A stretch of 39,885 nt of DNA from the NCBI RefSeq assembly GCF_014892515.1, contig NZ_JADBGR010000051.1:1-39885 (forward strand), in the 5' to 3' direction. Source of the DNA: Myceligenerans pegani. Its GTDB lineage: Bacteria; Actinomycetota; Actinomycetes; Actinomycetales; Cellulomonadaceae. The notes below the pieces were generated by a model. The model saw only the letters and a program-made list of their open reading frames with translations, did not search any database and had not been told where the DNA came from. The position numbers and the translations under genes were made by a program. Shown here one piece after another: positions 1-9,447 of this stretch. How positions within the stretch are numbered: the first letter of the stretch is position 1; each line of letters opens with the position of its first letter.

Positions 1-357
1 GGCGTGGTGACGCCGGTGGGCCGCGACGAGAAGGTGGCGCCGCGCGGCGGACGCCTGGGCACCGGGCAGCCGGAGCCGACCGAGACGCAGCCGATGCCCG
101 TCCTCCAGGCTCGTGGACTCGAAGGGCCCCGCCGGACGCCCTTGACGTACAGTGCGCCCAGTGACGACGGCAGCGGTTCCGCCTTCGTCCAGGGACCGGC
201 GAACCGCCGTGGCCGCCGCGTCGCAGCCGGCGGGACGGAGCAGGCGTCGTCGGGTCCGGCCGACACACGGACCTTCCCGGGTACGCCGCGCAACGCGCAG
301 TGCCCCTGTGGTTCGGGGAAGAAGTACAAGGCCTGCCACGGCCTGAACGACGCGTGA
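1..357 (+). CDS. secA: C-terminal tail of a SecA-like protein (5' end outside window)
   Basis: The reading frame is open from the left edge to the stop at 357, so the gene probably begins upstream; GTG codons at 4 and 7 could be starts but have no visible context. The last ~20 residues carry a SEC-C zinc motif of the form [14 protein letters not shown] (codons around 298-342), known at the C-terminus of SecA, where it binds zinc and contacts SecB or ribosomes. Before it lies a stretch around residues 38-70 (ARGLEGP, then [11 protein letters not shown], then NRRGRR) that resembles the C-terminal linker of actinobacterial SecA, the ATPase motor of the Sec translocon. No helicase or ATPase motif lies inside the window, so I cannot tell an intact secA from a fragment or another SEC-C protein. 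The position directly before hom is unusual for secA. Confidence 0.55.
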   Translation, partial: GVVTPVGRDEKVAPRGGRLGTGQPEPTETQPMPVLQARGLEGPRRTPLTYSAPSDDGSGSAFVQGPANRRGRRVAAGGTEQASSGPADTRTFPGTPRNAQCPCGSGKKYKACHGLNDA

Positions 358-373
358 GGAGACACGAGTACCG

Positions 374-1657
374 ATGACCGGACCCCGACCCTTGCGCGTC
401 GCCCTGCTCGGTTGCGGAGTCGTCGGCACCCAGGTCGCCAAGACGCTCCTGTACGACCAGGAGGACCTCTCGGCGCGTGTCGGGGCGCCGCTGGAGATCG
501 CCGGCATCGCCGTGCGCAACGTCCACGCGGCGCGGGACGTGGCGATCCCTCGCGAACTGTTCACCGAGGACGCCGAGGCCCTGGTCGACCGGTCGGACGT
601 CGTCGTCGAGCTGATGGGCGGACTCGAGCCCGCGCGGTCGCTGCTGCTGCGGGCGATCGAGGGCGGGGCCGCCGTGGTCACCGCGAACAAGGCGCTCCTG
701 GCCGACGACGGCCCGTCGCTCTACGAGGCGGCCGACGCCGCGGGTGTCGACATCCACGGCGAGGCGGCCGTGGCCGGGGCGATCCCGATCGTCCGGCCGC
801 TGCGCGAGTCCCTCGCCGGCGACGACATCACGCGCGTGCTCGGCATCGTCAACGGCACCACGAACTACGTGCTCGACCAGATGACGACGCAGGGGCTGGA
901 GCTCGAGGTCGCCCTGAAGCAGGCGCAGGAGCTGGGTTACGCGGAGGCGGACCCCACCGCCGACGTCGAGGGGTACGACGCCGCCGCCAAGGCCGCCATC
1001 CTGGCGAGCCTCGCGTTCCACACCCGGGTCCGGATGAAGGACGTCTCCTGCGAGGGCATCTCCGGCGTCACGGCGGAGGACGTGGAGTGGGCCGACCGCA
1101 CCGGCTACTGCGTCAAGCTGCTGGCGATCGCCGAGCGGACGTCCGAGGGCGTCTCCGCGCGCGTCCACCCGGCGCTCGTCCCGAAGGACCACCCGCTGGC
1201 CAACGTCCGCGGCGCGTTCAACGCGGTCTTCGTCGAGGCCGACGCGGCCGGCCCGCTCATGTTCTACGGCCAGGGTGCGGGCGGACGCCCGACGTCGTCG
1301 GCGGTGCTGGGCGACATCGTCTCCGCGGGCCGGCACCGGGTCCTCGGCGGCAAGGGGCCGCAGGAGTCCACGTACGCCGCCCTGCCGGTGCTGCCGCAGG
1401 ACGCCGCGGTCACGCGCTACCAGGTCCGGCTCGAGGTGGCCGACCGTCCCGGCGGGCTCGCCGAGGTGGCCGGCGTGCTCGGCGACCACGGCGTCTCGAT
1501 CGAGACCGTCAGCCAGACGGCCGCCACCAGCGGGAGCGCCACGCTCGTCCTCACGACGCACGCCGCGCGCGAGGCTTCCCTGGCGGCCACGGTCGCCGCG
1601 GTGGACGGGCTGGAGTCCGTCCGCCGGATCATGTCGGTCCTGCGAGTCGAGGGATGA
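374..1657 (+). CDS. hom: Homoserine dehydrogenase
   Basis: Catalyses NAD(P)H-dependent reduction of aspartate semialdehyde to homoserine, the branch-point step toward threonine and methionine, in the cytoplasm. The 427-residue protein has an N-terminal Rossmann fold ([12 protein letters not shown], residues ~12-23), the catalytic-domain signature around [14 protein letters not shown] with [26 protein letters not shown], and a C-terminal ACT domain (from ~345, [27 protein letters not shown]). The ACT domain is typical of threonine-feedback-regulated Gram-positive enzymes. The ATG at 374 follows a GAGGAG-type ribosome site at 354-360. The stop overlaps the thrC start, so hom and thrC are translationally coupled. 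Length and domain order are normal for the family. Confidence 0.97.
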   Translation: MTGPRPLRVALLGCGVVGTQVAKTLLYDQEDLSARVGAPLEIAGIAVRNVHAARDVAIPRELFTEDAEALVDRSDVVVELMGGLEPARSLLLRAIEGGAAVVTANKALLADDGPSLYEAADAAGVDIHGEAAVAGAIPIVRPLRESLAGDDITRVLGIVNGTTNYVLDQMTTQGLELEVALKQAQELGYAEADPTADVEGYDAAAKAAILASLAFHTRVRMKDVSCEGISGVTAEDVEWADRTGYCVKLLAIAERTSEGVSARVHPALVPKDHPLANVRGAFNAVFVEADAAGPLMFYGQGAGGRPTSSAVLGDIVSAGRHRVLGGKGPQESTYAALPVLPQDAAVTRYQVRLEVADRPGGLAEVAGVLGDHGVSIETVSQTAATSGSATLVLTTHAAREASLAATVAAVDGLESVRRIMSVLRVEG

Positions 1658-2760
1658 AGATGACCGTCGCTGCACCCACCGCCCACCAGTGGCGCGGTGT
1701 GATCCACGAGTACGCCGACCGCCTCCCCGAGCACGTCACGACCCACGTCGTGACGCTGGGCGAGGGCGGTACGCCGCTGATCCCCGCCCCGGCGATCGGT
1801 GACCGCGTGGGCGCCGAGGTGTACGTCAAGTTCGAGGGGATGAACCCGACAGGCTCGTTCAAGGACCGGGGCATGACGACGGCGATCTCGGCGGCCGCCG
1901 CCCGGGGAGCGAAGGCGGTCGTGTGCGCCTCGACGGGCAACACGTCGGCGTCGGCCGCCGCGTACGCCACGCGCGCCGGCATGACCTGCGCCGTGCTCGT
2001 GCCGGACGGCAAGATCGCGATGGGCAAGCTGAGCCAGGCGATCGCGCACGGCGCCCAGCTGCTGCAGGTCGACGGGAACTTCGACGACTGCCTCGTCGCG
2101 GCCCGCAAGCTGGCCGAGTCCTACCCGGTCGAGCTCGTGAACTCCGTGAACCCGGACCGCATCGAGGGGCAGAAGACCGCCGCGTTCGAGGTCGTCGACG
2201 CGCTGGGCGACGCCCCCGACATCCATGTCCTGCCGGTGGGGAACGCCGGGAACATCACGGCCTACTGGAAGGGTTACACCGAGTACGCCGACCCGTCCGC
2301 CGGCCCGGTGGGGGCGTCGCGGACCCCGGCGATGTGGGGCTTCCAGGCCGCGGGTGCCGCGCCGATCGTCAAGGGCCACCCGGTGGACCAGCCGGAGACG
2401 GTCGCCACCGCCATCCGGATCGGCAACCCGGCCTCCTGGCAGCAGGCGGTCGAGGCCCGGGACACGTCCGGTGGCGTGATCGAGGCCGTGTCCGACGAGG
2501 AGATCCTCGCCGCGCACCGGATCCTGTCGGCCGAGGTCGGCGTGTTCGTCGAGCCTGCGTCGGCCGCCGGCGTGGCAGGCGTGCTGGCGCGCGGCGAGCG
2601 CGGCCTGGTGCCGGCGGGAGCGCGCATCGTGATCACGGTGACCGGGCACGGGCTCAAGGACCCGGACTGGGCGTTGCGCACGCCGGACGGCGGCGAGGTC
2701 GCGCCCACCAGGGTCGGGGCGGACGTCGTCACGATCGCCGCGGCGCTCGGGCTCGACTGA
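1654..2760 (+). CDS. thrC: Threonine synthase
   Basis: PLP enzyme converting O-phosphohomoserine to threonine. The PLP lysine is expected in the GSFKDRGM motif (Lys70 counting from the ATG at 1654). A glycine-rich phosphate-binding loop ([15 protein letters not shown]) and the second loop (PVGNAGNI) follow, as in the compact actinobacterial ThrC of ~360 residues. Two in-frame ATGs (1654 and 1660) are possible. The first overlaps the hom stop as ATGA and gives 368 residues; the second gives 366. It is the second gene of a hom-thrC-thrB operon, so all three enzymes of the homoserine-to-threonine branch are together. Confidence 0.97.
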   Translation: MKMTVAAPTAHQWRGVIHEYADRLPEHVTTHVVTLGEGGTPLIPAPAIGDRVGAEVYVKFEGMNPTGSFKDRGMTTAISAAAARGAKAVVCASTGNTSASAAAYATRAGMTCAVLVPDGKIAMGKLSQAIAHGAQLLQVDGNFDDCLVAARKLAESYPVELVNSVNPDRIEGQKTAAFEVVDALGDAPDIHVLPVGNAGNITAYWKGYTEYADPSAGPVGASRTPAMWGFQAAGAAPIVKGHPVDQPETVATAIRIGNPASWQQAVEARDTSGGVIEAVSDEEILAAHRILSAEVGVFVEPASAAGVAGVLARGERGLVPAGARIVITVTGHGLKDPDWALRTPDGGEVAPTRVGADVVTIAAALGLD

Positions 2761-2842
2761 GGAAGCGACGATCGGGCGCCGGGCTCCCGGTGAGCACCCG
2801 GCGTGTGAACGACGGACCGGAATGATCCAGAAGGCAGACCAG

Positions 2843-3817
2843 ATGCAGCTCGGTGCCGACCACGTGGTGGTCCGGGTGCCCGCGACGAGCGCCAACCTCG
2901 GTCCCGGGTACGACGCCCTGGGGCTCGCTCTCGCGGTCCACGACGAGGTCGAGGTGCGCCTCGTCGCGGCCGACGAGGTGATCGTCGACGTCGAGGGCGA
3001 GGGCGCCGGGGAGGTGCCCCTCGGCGAGGACCACCTCGTGGTGCGCGCCCTGCGCAAGACGCTGGACCTCGCGGGGGCGACGCCCACCGGGATCCACATG
3101 ACGTGTCGCAACGTGATCCCGCACGGGCGGGGCATGGGGTCGTCGTCGGCCGCGGTCGTCGCCGGGATCGTGGCCGCGCGCGCCCTGCTGGCCGACCCTC
3201 GTGCCATCGACGCTGCGACCGTGCTGCGGCTCGCGACGGAGTTCGAGGGGCACCCCGACAACGCCGCGCCGGCCATCGCCGGTGGTGCCACCGTGGCGTG
3301 GACGGGCGACGACGGGCCCCGCGCCGTGGACCTGGAGGTGGACCCGGCGATCGAGGCGACCGTGATCGTGCCCGAGGCGCGCCTGGAGACCTCGCGGGCG
3401 CGGGCCGCGTTGCCCGCGCGCGTCAGCCACGCCGACGCGGCCTTCACCGTGGGCCGTGCCGCGCTGCTCGTCGAGGCGCTGGCGCGCCGGCCGGAGCTGC
3501 TCCTGGAGGCGACCGAGGACCGGCTGCACCAGTCCTACCGCGGCGCGGTGCTGGGGGAGTCGAGCGAGCTGCTGCGTTCGCTGCGGGCGGAAGGGCTCGC
3601 GGCGACGATCTCGGGTGCGGGACCCTCGGTGCTCGTCCTCGCCGCGGGCCAGGACGCGGAGCGACGGGACGCCGTGCTCGCCTCGGTCGTCGACGAGACG
3701 GCGGGCTGGCGCGTGCTGCGGCCCGGGATCGACACCGCGGGAGCGCGGGCGAGGAGACTCGCGGGCCACGCCGATGCGTTATCGTCCGTGCCGGCGACTC
3801 GGGAAAAAAGGGCCTGA
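2843..3817 (+). CDS. thrB: Homoserine kinase
   Basis: GHMP-family kinase that phosphorylates homoserine with ATP to give the ThrC substrate. Visible motifs are the N-terminal VRVPATSANLGPGYDALGLAL, the ATP-binding GHMP loop PHGRGMGSSSAAVVAG, and the C-terminal glycine-rich motif AATISGAGPSVLVL. I chose the ATG at 2843 because AGAAGG lies 8 nt before it and the product then begins MQLGADHVVVRVPATSANLG, the usual family N-terminus (324 residues). An in-frame ATG at 2822 would add seven residues but has only a weak ribosome site. About 80 nt separate it from thrC, with no terminator visible. Confidence 0.95.
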   Translation: MQLGADHVVVRVPATSANLGPGYDALGLALAVHDEVEVRLVAADEVIVDVEGEGAGEVPLGEDHLVVRALRKTLDLAGATPTGIHMTCRNVIPHGRGMGSSSAAVVAGIVAARALLADPRAIDAATVLRLATEFEGHPDNAAPAIAGGATVAWTGDDGPRAVDLEVDPAIEATVIVPEARLETSRARAALPARVSHADAAFTVGRAALLVEALARRPELLLEATEDRLHQSYRGAVLGESSELLRSLRAEGLAATISGAGPSVLVLAAGQDAERRDAVLASVVDETAGWRVLRPGIDTAGARARRLAGHADALSSVPATREKRA

Positions 3818-4113
3818 GTTTCCAGATACCAAGCCTTGACGAGGTGGTAGGATGCAGTGAGCCTTTCGGGATTGAAAGCGGCATCATGTGAGTCATCACG
3901 CCGCGAACCCCGTGAGCAAGGCCGAACCACCACCGCCCACACTGTGTTCGTGTGCGCGAGTTCGTTCGGCCGCCGCATCTCAGGCCGACAACTGCCCCCG
4001 TCAGCCGACGTCGTACCACTGATGCGAGGTTTTCAGCGCCCGTTCTCATCTGGGCGCACCGCCCATGCGGCCTCCCAGAAGCAGGCCGCAGTTCCGAGGG
4101 GGAAGGGTCCTTC
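3818..4113 (+). promoter_or_regulatory. rho promoter region and long structured 5' leader
   Basis: This 296-nt gap separates thrB from rho. A plausible -10 hexamer TAGGAT lies at 3848-3853, which would leave a leader of about 250 nt. I see no good -35: TTGACG at 3836-3841 is only 6 nt from the -10. Two perfect hairpins lie just before the start: GCGCCC (4036-4041) with GGGCGC (4052-4057), and TGCGGCCT (4066-4073) with AGGCCGCA (4083-4090). The ribosome site (GAGGGGGAAGG, ~4096-4106) follows directly. Long leaders that allow autogenous attenuation are known for rho genes; that this leader works so is inference. Confidence 0.45.
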
Positions 4114-6030
4114 GTGACAGACACCACCGATAACGCCAAGCCGGCAAGCGGCGCGCTGAGCGCCATGCGTCTGGCGGAGCTCCAGTCGCTCGCCTCCGAG
4201 CTCGGCGTCAAGGGCATCTCGAAGATGCGCAAGAGCGATCTCGTCGAGGCCATCCGAACCACCACCGGTGAGCCCGCCTCCGGCGGCGGCGCAACGGCGC
4301 GTCGTCGGTCCGCACAGCAGAGGACGAGCGCACCGCAGTCGGCGGAGCCCGCAGCTCCCGCGGCCGCGACGGCCACGCCCGTGGCGACCGCCGTCGCGCC
4401 CGCGACGGGGAGCGCGCCCGCCGACGGCGCCCCGTCCGAGGAGGACCGCGCCGCTCGCCTCGCCGAGCTCGCCGAGGCCGTCGCGCAGCCGCGCTCGCGG
4501 CGTGCGGCTCGTGACCAGGGCGCCCCCGCCGACGAGAGCCAGCTGAACGGCGAGACCGCCGCCGGCCGTCAGGGCCAGACGCGGCCGGGCAAGCAGGACC
4601 GCCCGGCCACCGCGCCCACGCGGGACGGCGGCGGCCGGGACGGGAGTGGTGGCCGCGGCGAGGCACGCCGCGACACCCGCCAGCGGGACAACGGGCCGCG
4701 CACCGAGGGTCCGCGCGCCGACGGCAACCGGGACGACGACCGCGGCTCGCGCCGCCGCCGGGGCCGGGACCGCGGGCGGGACCGCAAGCGTCGCGGCCGC
4801 GGTCAGGGCCCGGACGTGGACCTGGAGAGCGTCGAGCTCACCGAGACCGACGTGCTGCTGCCCGTCGCCGGCATCCTCGACATCCTGGACAACTACGCGT
4901 TCGTCCGGACGTCGGGCTATCTGGCCGGACCGAACGACGTGTACGTGTCGCTGAACCAGGTGAAGAAGTCGGGCCTGCGTCGCGGTGACGCGATCACCGG
5001 CGCGGTGCGCCAGCCCCGCGAGGGCGAGGAGCCGCCGTCGGGCAAGAACGCGCGGAACAAGTTCAACGCGCTCGTCCGGCTCGACACGGTCAACGGCATG
5101 ACGCCGGACGAGGCCAAGGGCAGGCCCGAGTTCGGCAACCTCACACCGCTGTACCCGCAGGAGCGCCTGCGTCTGGAGAACCCCGAGGCCACGAAGCTCA
5201 CGCCGCGCGTGATCGACATCGTGGCACCGATCGGCAAGGGGCAGCGCGGCCTGATCGTCGCGCCGCCCAAGGCCGGCAAGACGCTGATGATGCAGCAGAT
5301 CGCCAACTCGATCACCAGCAACAACCCCGAGGTCCACCTCATGGTGGTGCTCGTCGACGAGCGGCCGGAGGAGGTCACCGACTTCTCGCGGTCGGTGCAG
5401 GGCGAGGTCATCTCCTCGACGTTCGACCGCCACGCCTCCGACCACACGCTCGTCGCGGAGCTCGCCATCGAGCGGGCCAAGCGTCTCGTGGAGCTGGGCC
5501 AGGACGTCGTCGTGCTGCTGGACGGGATCACCCGCCTGAGCCGTGCGTACAACCTGGCGGCCCCTGCCTCGGGTCGCATCCTGTCCGGTGGTGTGGACGC
5601 CGCGGCCCTGTACCCGCCCAAGAAGTTCTTCGGCGCGGCGCGCAACATCGAGAACGGCGGCTCGCTGACGATCCTCGCCACGGCGCTGGTCGAGACCGGC
5701 TCCAAGATGGACGAGGTCATCTTCGAGGAGTTCAAGGGCACCGGGAACATGGAGCTGCGGCTCTCGCGTTCCCTGGCTGAGAAGCGCATCTTCCCGGCGA
5801 TCGACGTCAACGCGTCGAGCACCCGCCGTGAGGAGATCCTCATGTCGAAGGAAGAGCTCTCGATCGTCTACAAGCTGCGCCGCGTCATGGGCGCGCTCGA
5901 CACGCAGCAGGCCACCGAGCTGCTGCTGGGCAAGCTCAAGGAGCACCGGTCCAACGTCGAGTTCCTCATGGAGGTGCAGAAGACGACCCCGGGCAAGCTG
6001 GCGGACGAGACGCCCGGAGAAACGGTGTAG
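4114..6030 (+). CDS. rho: Transcription termination factor Rho
   Basis: Hexameric RNA-dependent ATPase that terminates transcription. The start is the GTG at 4114 after a strong GAGGGGGAAGG site, giving 638 residues against ~420 in E. coli. Residues ~15-55 are a Rho_N helical domain ([30 protein letters not shown]). Residues ~60-235 are a low-complexity insertion, first Ala/Pro-rich and then Arg/Asp/Gly-rich, of the type known in high-GC Rho proteins, where it adds RNA affinity. The S1-like RNA-binding domain follows ([17 protein letters not shown]), then the ATPase with P-loop PPKAGKT (Lys389) and the Walker B/DERPEEV region. The R-loop region ([10 protein letters not shown]) is intact. A longer frame extends upstream to 3952, but it lacks a ribosome site and Rho similarity. 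Confidence 0.97.
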   Translation: MTDTTDNAKPASGALSAMRLAELQSLASELGVKGISKMRKSDLVEAIRTTTGEPASGGGATARRRSAQQRTSAPQSAEPAAPAAATATPVATAVAPATGSAPADGAPSEEDRAARLAELAEAVAQPRSRRAARDQGAPADESQLNGETAAGRQGQTRPGKQDRPATAPTRDGGGRDGSGGRGEARRDTRQRDNGPRTEGPRADGNRDDDRGSRRRRGRDRGRDRKRRGRGQGPDVDLESVELTETDVLLPVAGILDILDNYAFVRTSGYLAGPNDVYVSLNQVKKSGLRRGDAITGAVRQPREGEEPPSGKNARNKFNALVRLDTVNGMTPDEAKGRPEFGNLTPLYPQERLRLENPEATKLTPRVIDIVAPIGKGQRGLIVAPPKAGKTLMMQQIANSITSNNPEVHLMVVLVDERPEEVTDFSRSVQGEVISSTFDRHASDHTLVAELAIERAKRLVELGQDVVVLLDGITRLSRAYNLAAPASGRILSGGVDAAALYPPKKFFGAARNIENGGSLTILATALVETGSKMDEVIFEEFKGTGNMELRLSRSLAEKRIFPAIDVNASSTRREEILMSKEELSIVYKLRRVMGALDTQQATELLLGKLKEHRSNVEFLMEVQKTTPGKLADETPGETV

Positions 6031-6108
6031 TCCGAGCCGCCGGGCTCAGCCCTGCGGACGCCGGGGAGGTCATCCCCGACGTCCTCGGGCGCACGTCGCA
6101 TCTCACAC

Positions 6109-6139
6109 GACCGCGGCCTCCACGGAGGCACCCGCGGTC
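6109..6139 (+). terminator. Strong hairpin after rho, before rpmE
   Basis: GACCGCGG (6109-6116) pairs with CCGCGGTC (6132-6139), and an inner CCTCC/GGAGG stem (6117-6121 with 6124-6128) closes on a 2-nt loop; only CAC at 6129-6131 is unpaired. No T-run follows, so it would be a GC-type terminator or processing site. A weak -10 (CAGAAT, 6143-6148) just after it may start the rpmE transcript. Confidence 0.5.
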
Positions 6140-6220
6140 TGGCAGAATAGATCCTCGGCCTGCCGCTTCACGGCCCGCAGACAGCGGGGCGACCCGGCAG
6201 CATCTGAGCAAGGAGCACTC

Positions 6221-6436
6221 ATGAAGTCCGGTATCCACCCCGAGTACGTCGTCACCGAGGTGACCTGCACGTGCGGGAACACCTTCGTGACCCGCAGCAC
6301 CGAGACGTCCGGCAAGATCAACGCCGACGTGTGCAGCGCCTGCCACCCGTTCTACACGGGCAAGCAGAAGATCCTCGACACCGGTGGCCGCGTGGCCCGG
6401 TTCCAGGCGCGCTACGGCAAGAAGACCGCCAAGTAG
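6221..6436 (+). CDS. rpmE: Large-subunit ribosomal protein L31 (zinc-binding type)
   Basis: Small 71-residue ribosomal protein. It keeps the four zinc-ligand cysteines of the C+ type: a CxC pair (TCTCGN, residues ~16-18) and a CxxC pair ([14 protein letters not shown], residues ~37-40). C+ L31 is the zinc-replete form that can be swapped for a cysteine-free paralogue under zinc limitation; no such paralogue is in this window. The ATG at 6221 is preceded by AAGGAG (6210-6215). Its place between rho and prfA is the standard actinobacterial order. Confidence 0.97.
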   Translation: MKSGIHPEYVVTEVTCTCGNTFVTRSTETSGKINADVCSACHPFYTGKQKILDTGGRVARFQARYGKKTAK

Positions 6437-6658
6437 CACCACGCAGCGCCGGCGGACCCGCACCGACAACCTCTCCAGGGGCAGTCGGAGCGCGGGACCG
6501 TCGGCGCTGCTGTTTGTCGATCGCACGGCCGGCCGGTCGGTCGTTCCGTGAGTGATCGGCAGAACGACCGACCGACCATTCACGCACGGACCGACCGGAG
6601 CGCCCAGTTCGCTCAGCGCCCGGCAGGCCCGCCCGCAACCCGAACCCGAGGTGACGCC
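6437..6658 (+). promoter_or_regulatory. rpmE-prfA spacer with a 13-bp perfect inverted repeat
   Basis: The 222-nt spacer has no gene. CGGTCGGTCGTTC at 6534-6546 is perfectly complementary to 6562-6574, with a 15-nt loop. GACC/GGTC units recur on both sides. A longer-range pair is GCAGCGCCG (6443-6451) with CGGCGCTGC near 6503-6511. The repeat could be the rpmE terminator, a leader structure for prfA, or a protein site. No convincing promoter is seen. Confidence 0.45.
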
Positions 6659-7759
6659 GTGACCGAGCAGTTCTCCGCCGTCGGACCGCTGCTCGAGGAG
6701 CATGCCGAGATCGAACGGGCGCTGGCCGATCCCGGCGTGCACGCCGACCAGGGGCGGGCGCGGAGCCTGGGACGGCGGTACGCGGAGCTCAACCAGGTGG
6801 TGTCGGCGCACCGCGCCTACGAGCGCGCGCGGGAGGACCGCGAGACGGCCGAGGAGCTCGCCGCGCTCGAGGACGGCGGGGATCCGGAGTTCGCCGACGC
6901 GCTCCCCGCGCTGCGGGCCGCCGAGGCGGAGGCCGCCGAGCGCCTGCGGCGCGTCCTGATCCCGCGCGACCCGGACGACGGCCGGGACGTCATCCTCGAG
7001 ATCAAGGCCGGTGAGGGCGGCGACGAGTCCGCCCTGTTCGCGGGCGACCTGCTGCGCATGTATCTCCGCTACGCCGAACGTCGCGGCTGGTCCACCCAGC
7101 TGCTCGACGAGAACCGCACCGAGCTCGGCGGCTACAAGGACGTGCAGGTGGCGATCAAGGCGAAGGCCGCGGAGGACCCGTCCGAGGGAGTGTGGGCCAA
7201 CCTCAAGTACGAGGGCGGGGTGCACCGCGTGCAGCGCGTCCCGGTCACCGAGTCGCAGGGGCGCATCCACACGTCGGCCGCGGGCGTGCTGGTCTTCCCC
7301 GAGGTGGACGACCCGGGCGAGGTCGAGATCGACCAGAACGACCTGCGCATCGACGTGTACCGCTCCTCCGGTCCCGGCGGGCAGTCGGTCAACACGACCG
7401 ACTCCGCGGTCCGCATCACGCACGTGCCCAGCGGCATCGTCGTGTCGATGCAGAACGAGAAGTCGCAGCTGCAGAACCGCGAGGCCGCGATGCGCGTGCT
7501 CCGGGCCCGCCTGCTCGCCGCGCGGCAGGAGGCGGCCGCCGCCGAGGCCGCCGATCTGCGTCGTTCCCAGATTCGTACCGTGGACCGGTCCGAGCGGATC
7601 CGGACGTACAACTTCCCGGAGAACCGGATCGCGGACCACCGCACCGGCTACAAGGCCTACAACCTGGACCAGGTCCTGGACGGGGACCTGGAGCCGGTCG
7701 TCCGCTCGGCGATCGAGGCCGACGAGGCCGCCCGCCTCGCGGAGGCGGGGGAGGCATGA
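6659..7759 (+). CDS. prfA: Peptide chain release factor 1
   Basis: Recognises UAA and UAG stop codons and triggers peptide release. The 366-residue protein has the GGQ loop ([13 protein letters not shown] at 240-242) and the RF1-type tripeptide context [18 protein letters not shown]. The latter matches the PxT stop-codon reader and marks RF1 rather than RF2 (SPF). The start is GTG 6659, five bases after GAGGTG (6648-6653); the frame is open upstream to 6548, but that part is not RF1-like. The gene is followed at 91 nt by prmC, whose product methylates the GGQ glutamine. Confidence 0.96.
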   Translation: MTEQFSAVGPLLEEHAEIERALADPGVHADQGRARSLGRRYAELNQVVSAHRAYERAREDRETAEELAALEDGGDPEFADALPALRAAEAEAAERLRRVLIPRDPDDGRDVILEIKAGEGGDESALFAGDLLRMYLRYAERRGWSTQLLDENRTELGGYKDVQVAIKAKAAEDPSEGVWANLKYEGGVHRVQRVPVTESQGRIHTSAAGVLVFPEVDDPGEVEIDQNDLRIDVYRSSGPGGQSVNTTDSAVRITHVPSGIVVSMQNEKSQLQNREAAMRVLRARLLAARQEAAAAEAADLRRSQIRTVDRSERIRTYNFPENRIADHRTGYKAYNLDQVLDGDLEPVVRSAIEADEAARLAEAGEA

Positions 7760-7850
7760 GGCTCGTGGCCCGGCGCGCGGGCGCCTGCGCGCCCGGTCCC
7801 GAGGTGCGGCCGGCCCCGTGCCGTGGCGCCGGACCCGCGGCGCGGCACGC

Positions 7851-8768
7851 ATGACCGACGCGCCCGTCGAGGTGGGCGCCCTGCTGCTGCGCGCCACGCG
7901 GACCCTGTCCGACGCCGGTGTGGGTTCCCCGCGCGTCGACGCCGAGCTGCTCCTGGCCCACGTCCTCGGTGTCGACCCCGGCGACGTGCGCCGCCGCGCG
8001 ATCCTCGGCACGCGGGTGCCCGACGACGCCCGGTCCCGCTTCGAGGAGGTCGTCGCACGCCGTGCCACCCGCGAGCCGCTGCAGCACCTGACCGGCGTCG
8101 CCCATTTCCGCCACCTCACCCTGGCGGTGGGTCCCGGCGTCTTCATCCCCCGCCCGGAGACCGAGCAGGTCGCCCAGGTCGCGATCGACGAGGCCCTCCG
8201 CCTGCGAGGGCCCGGGCCCCGCCCGCCGGTCGTCGTCGACCTCTGCACCGGATCCGGGGCGATCGCGCTCTCGGTCGCGACCGAGGTGCCCGGCAGCCGG
8301 GTGTACGCCGTGGAACTGGACGCCCGCGCCCACGAATGGGCGGCCCGCAACATCACCGCCGTGAGTGCCATCACGCCCGTCCGGCTCGTCCGGGGCGACG
8401 CGCGAACCGCGCTGCGCGAGCTGCAAGGCGTGGTCGACGTCGTCGTCTCCAATCCCCCGTACGTGCCGCACGGCGCCGTACCGCGCGATCCCGAGGTGGC
8501 CGAGCACGACCCGGCCGTCGCACTGTACGGGCTCGGCGCGGACGGGCTCGAGGTCCCGCGCGGGATCGCCGCCGCCGCCGCGCGCCTGCTGCGGCCCGGT
8601 GGGCTGTTCGTCATGGAGCACGCCGAGGCGCAGGCCGCGGCGGCGCGGGCGGTGGTGGACCTGGCGGGGGCGTTCGACACCCCGGAGACCCGCGACGACC
8701 TCACCGGCCGGCCCCGCATGGTCGTCGCGCGCCGACGGGACCGGCACGAGCAGACATCCGACTCGTGA
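7851..8768 (+). CDS. prmC: Release factor glutamine N5-methyltransferase
   Basis: SAM-dependent methylase (HemK family) that modifies Gln of the GGQ motif in release factors. The N-terminal helical substrate-binding domain (residues ~1-85) is followed by the class I methyltransferase fold. It includes PRPETEQV, the SAM-binding motif VVDLCTGSGAIALSVA, an acidic VELDARAHEWAARN, and the catalytic NPPY (residues 201-204). The 305-residue length is slightly above the ~280 typical of the family. The ATG at 7851 lacks a clear Shine-Dalgarno; no better start is visible, and the prfA-prmC spacer does not look coding in another frame. Confidence 0.95.
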   Translation: MTDAPVEVGALLLRATRTLSDAGVGSPRVDAELLLAHVLGVDPGDVRRRAILGTRVPDDARSRFEEVVARRATREPLQHLTGVAHFRHLTLAVGPGVFIPRPETEQVAQVAIDEALRLRGPGPRPPVVVDLCTGSGAIALSVATEVPGSRVYAVELDARAHEWAARNITAVSAITPVRLVRGDARTALRELQGVVDVVVSNPPYVPHGAVPRDPEVAEHDPAVALYGLGADGLEVPRGIAAAAARLLRPGGLFVMEHAEAQAAAARAVVDLAGAFDTPETRDDLTGRPRMVVARRRDRHEQTSDS

Positions 8769-8781
8769 AAGACTGAGACCC

Positions 8782-9447
8782 GTGACCGTACCTGTACGTC
8801 CCGCGCTCGATGCCACGGACCCGCAGACCTGGGGGCCGGCGATCGACGAGGCGGTCAACGCGATCTCGCGGGGCAGCCTCGTGGTGCTGCCGACCGACAC
8901 CGTCTACGGCATCGCCGCCGACGCCTTCGACTCCGCGGCCGTCGCCGCCCTCCTCGCGGCCAAGGGCCGCGGCCGCCAGATGCCGCCGCCGGTGCTGATC
9001 GGCGACGTCGCCACGCTCGACGGGCTCGCCGTCGACGTGCCCGACGAGGCCCGTGACCTCGCCGAGGCGTTCTGGCCGGGCGGCCTCACCATCATCCTGC
9101 GGGCCCAGCCGTCCCTGCAGTGGGACCTGGGGGAGACCCACGGCACGGTGGCGCTGCGCATGCCGGACCATCCCGTGGCCCTCACGCTGCTGCGCCGCAC
9201 GGGACCGCTCGCGGTGTCGAGCGCGAACCTGTCGGGCCGGCCCGCGGCGATCGACGTCCACGAGGCTCAGGAGCAGCTCGGCGACTCGGTGTCGGTCTAC
9301 CTGGACGGCGGCGCGGCGCCCGGCGGGACGGCGTCGACCATCGTCGACGCCACGGGCGAGCGGTTGCGCGTGGTACGGTCCGGGGCCGTCGGGCCGGCGG
9401 CGCTGCGCGAGGTGGTGCCCGTGCCGGGCCTGGAGGAAGACGCGTGA
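8782..9447 (+). CDS. tsaC: L-threonylcarbamoyladenylate synthase (YrdC/TsaC-type)
   Basis: Makes threonylcarbamoyl-AMP from threonine, bicarbonate and ATP, the donor for t6A37 of ANN-decoding tRNAs. The 221-residue product is the YrdC-domain-only form, without the extra C-terminal Sua5 domain. Recognisable segments are RGSLVVLPTDTVYGIAADAF, the AAKGRGRQMPPPVLIGD region, FWPGGLTIILRA, and the conserved SANLSGRPAA. The GTG at 8782 lies 13 nt after the prmC stop. Its last codons overlap the next gene (GTGA), so it is coupled to the transferase. The prmC-tsaC-wecA-type order is the usual actinobacterial one. Confidence 0.94.
   Translation: MTVPVRPALDATDPQTWGPAIDEAVNAISRGSLVVLPTDTVYGIAADAFDSAAVAALLAAKGRGRQMPPPVLIGDVATLDGLAVDVPDEARDLAEAFWPGGLTIILRAQPSLQWDLGETHGTVALRMPDHPVALTLLRRTGPLAVSSANLSGRPAAIDVHEAQEQLGDSVSVYLDGGAAPGGTASTIVDATGERLRVVRSGAVGPAALREVVPVPGLEEDA

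Noticed and set aside
3836-3853. TTGACG plus TAGGAT as a -35/-10 pair before rho
   Set aside because: The spacer is only 6 nt. TAGGAT alone was kept as a possible -10.
3952-4113. Upstream extension of the rho reading frame
   Set aside because: No ribosome site, no Rho similarity, and the stretch contains the leader hairpins; GTG 4114 has a strong ribosome site.
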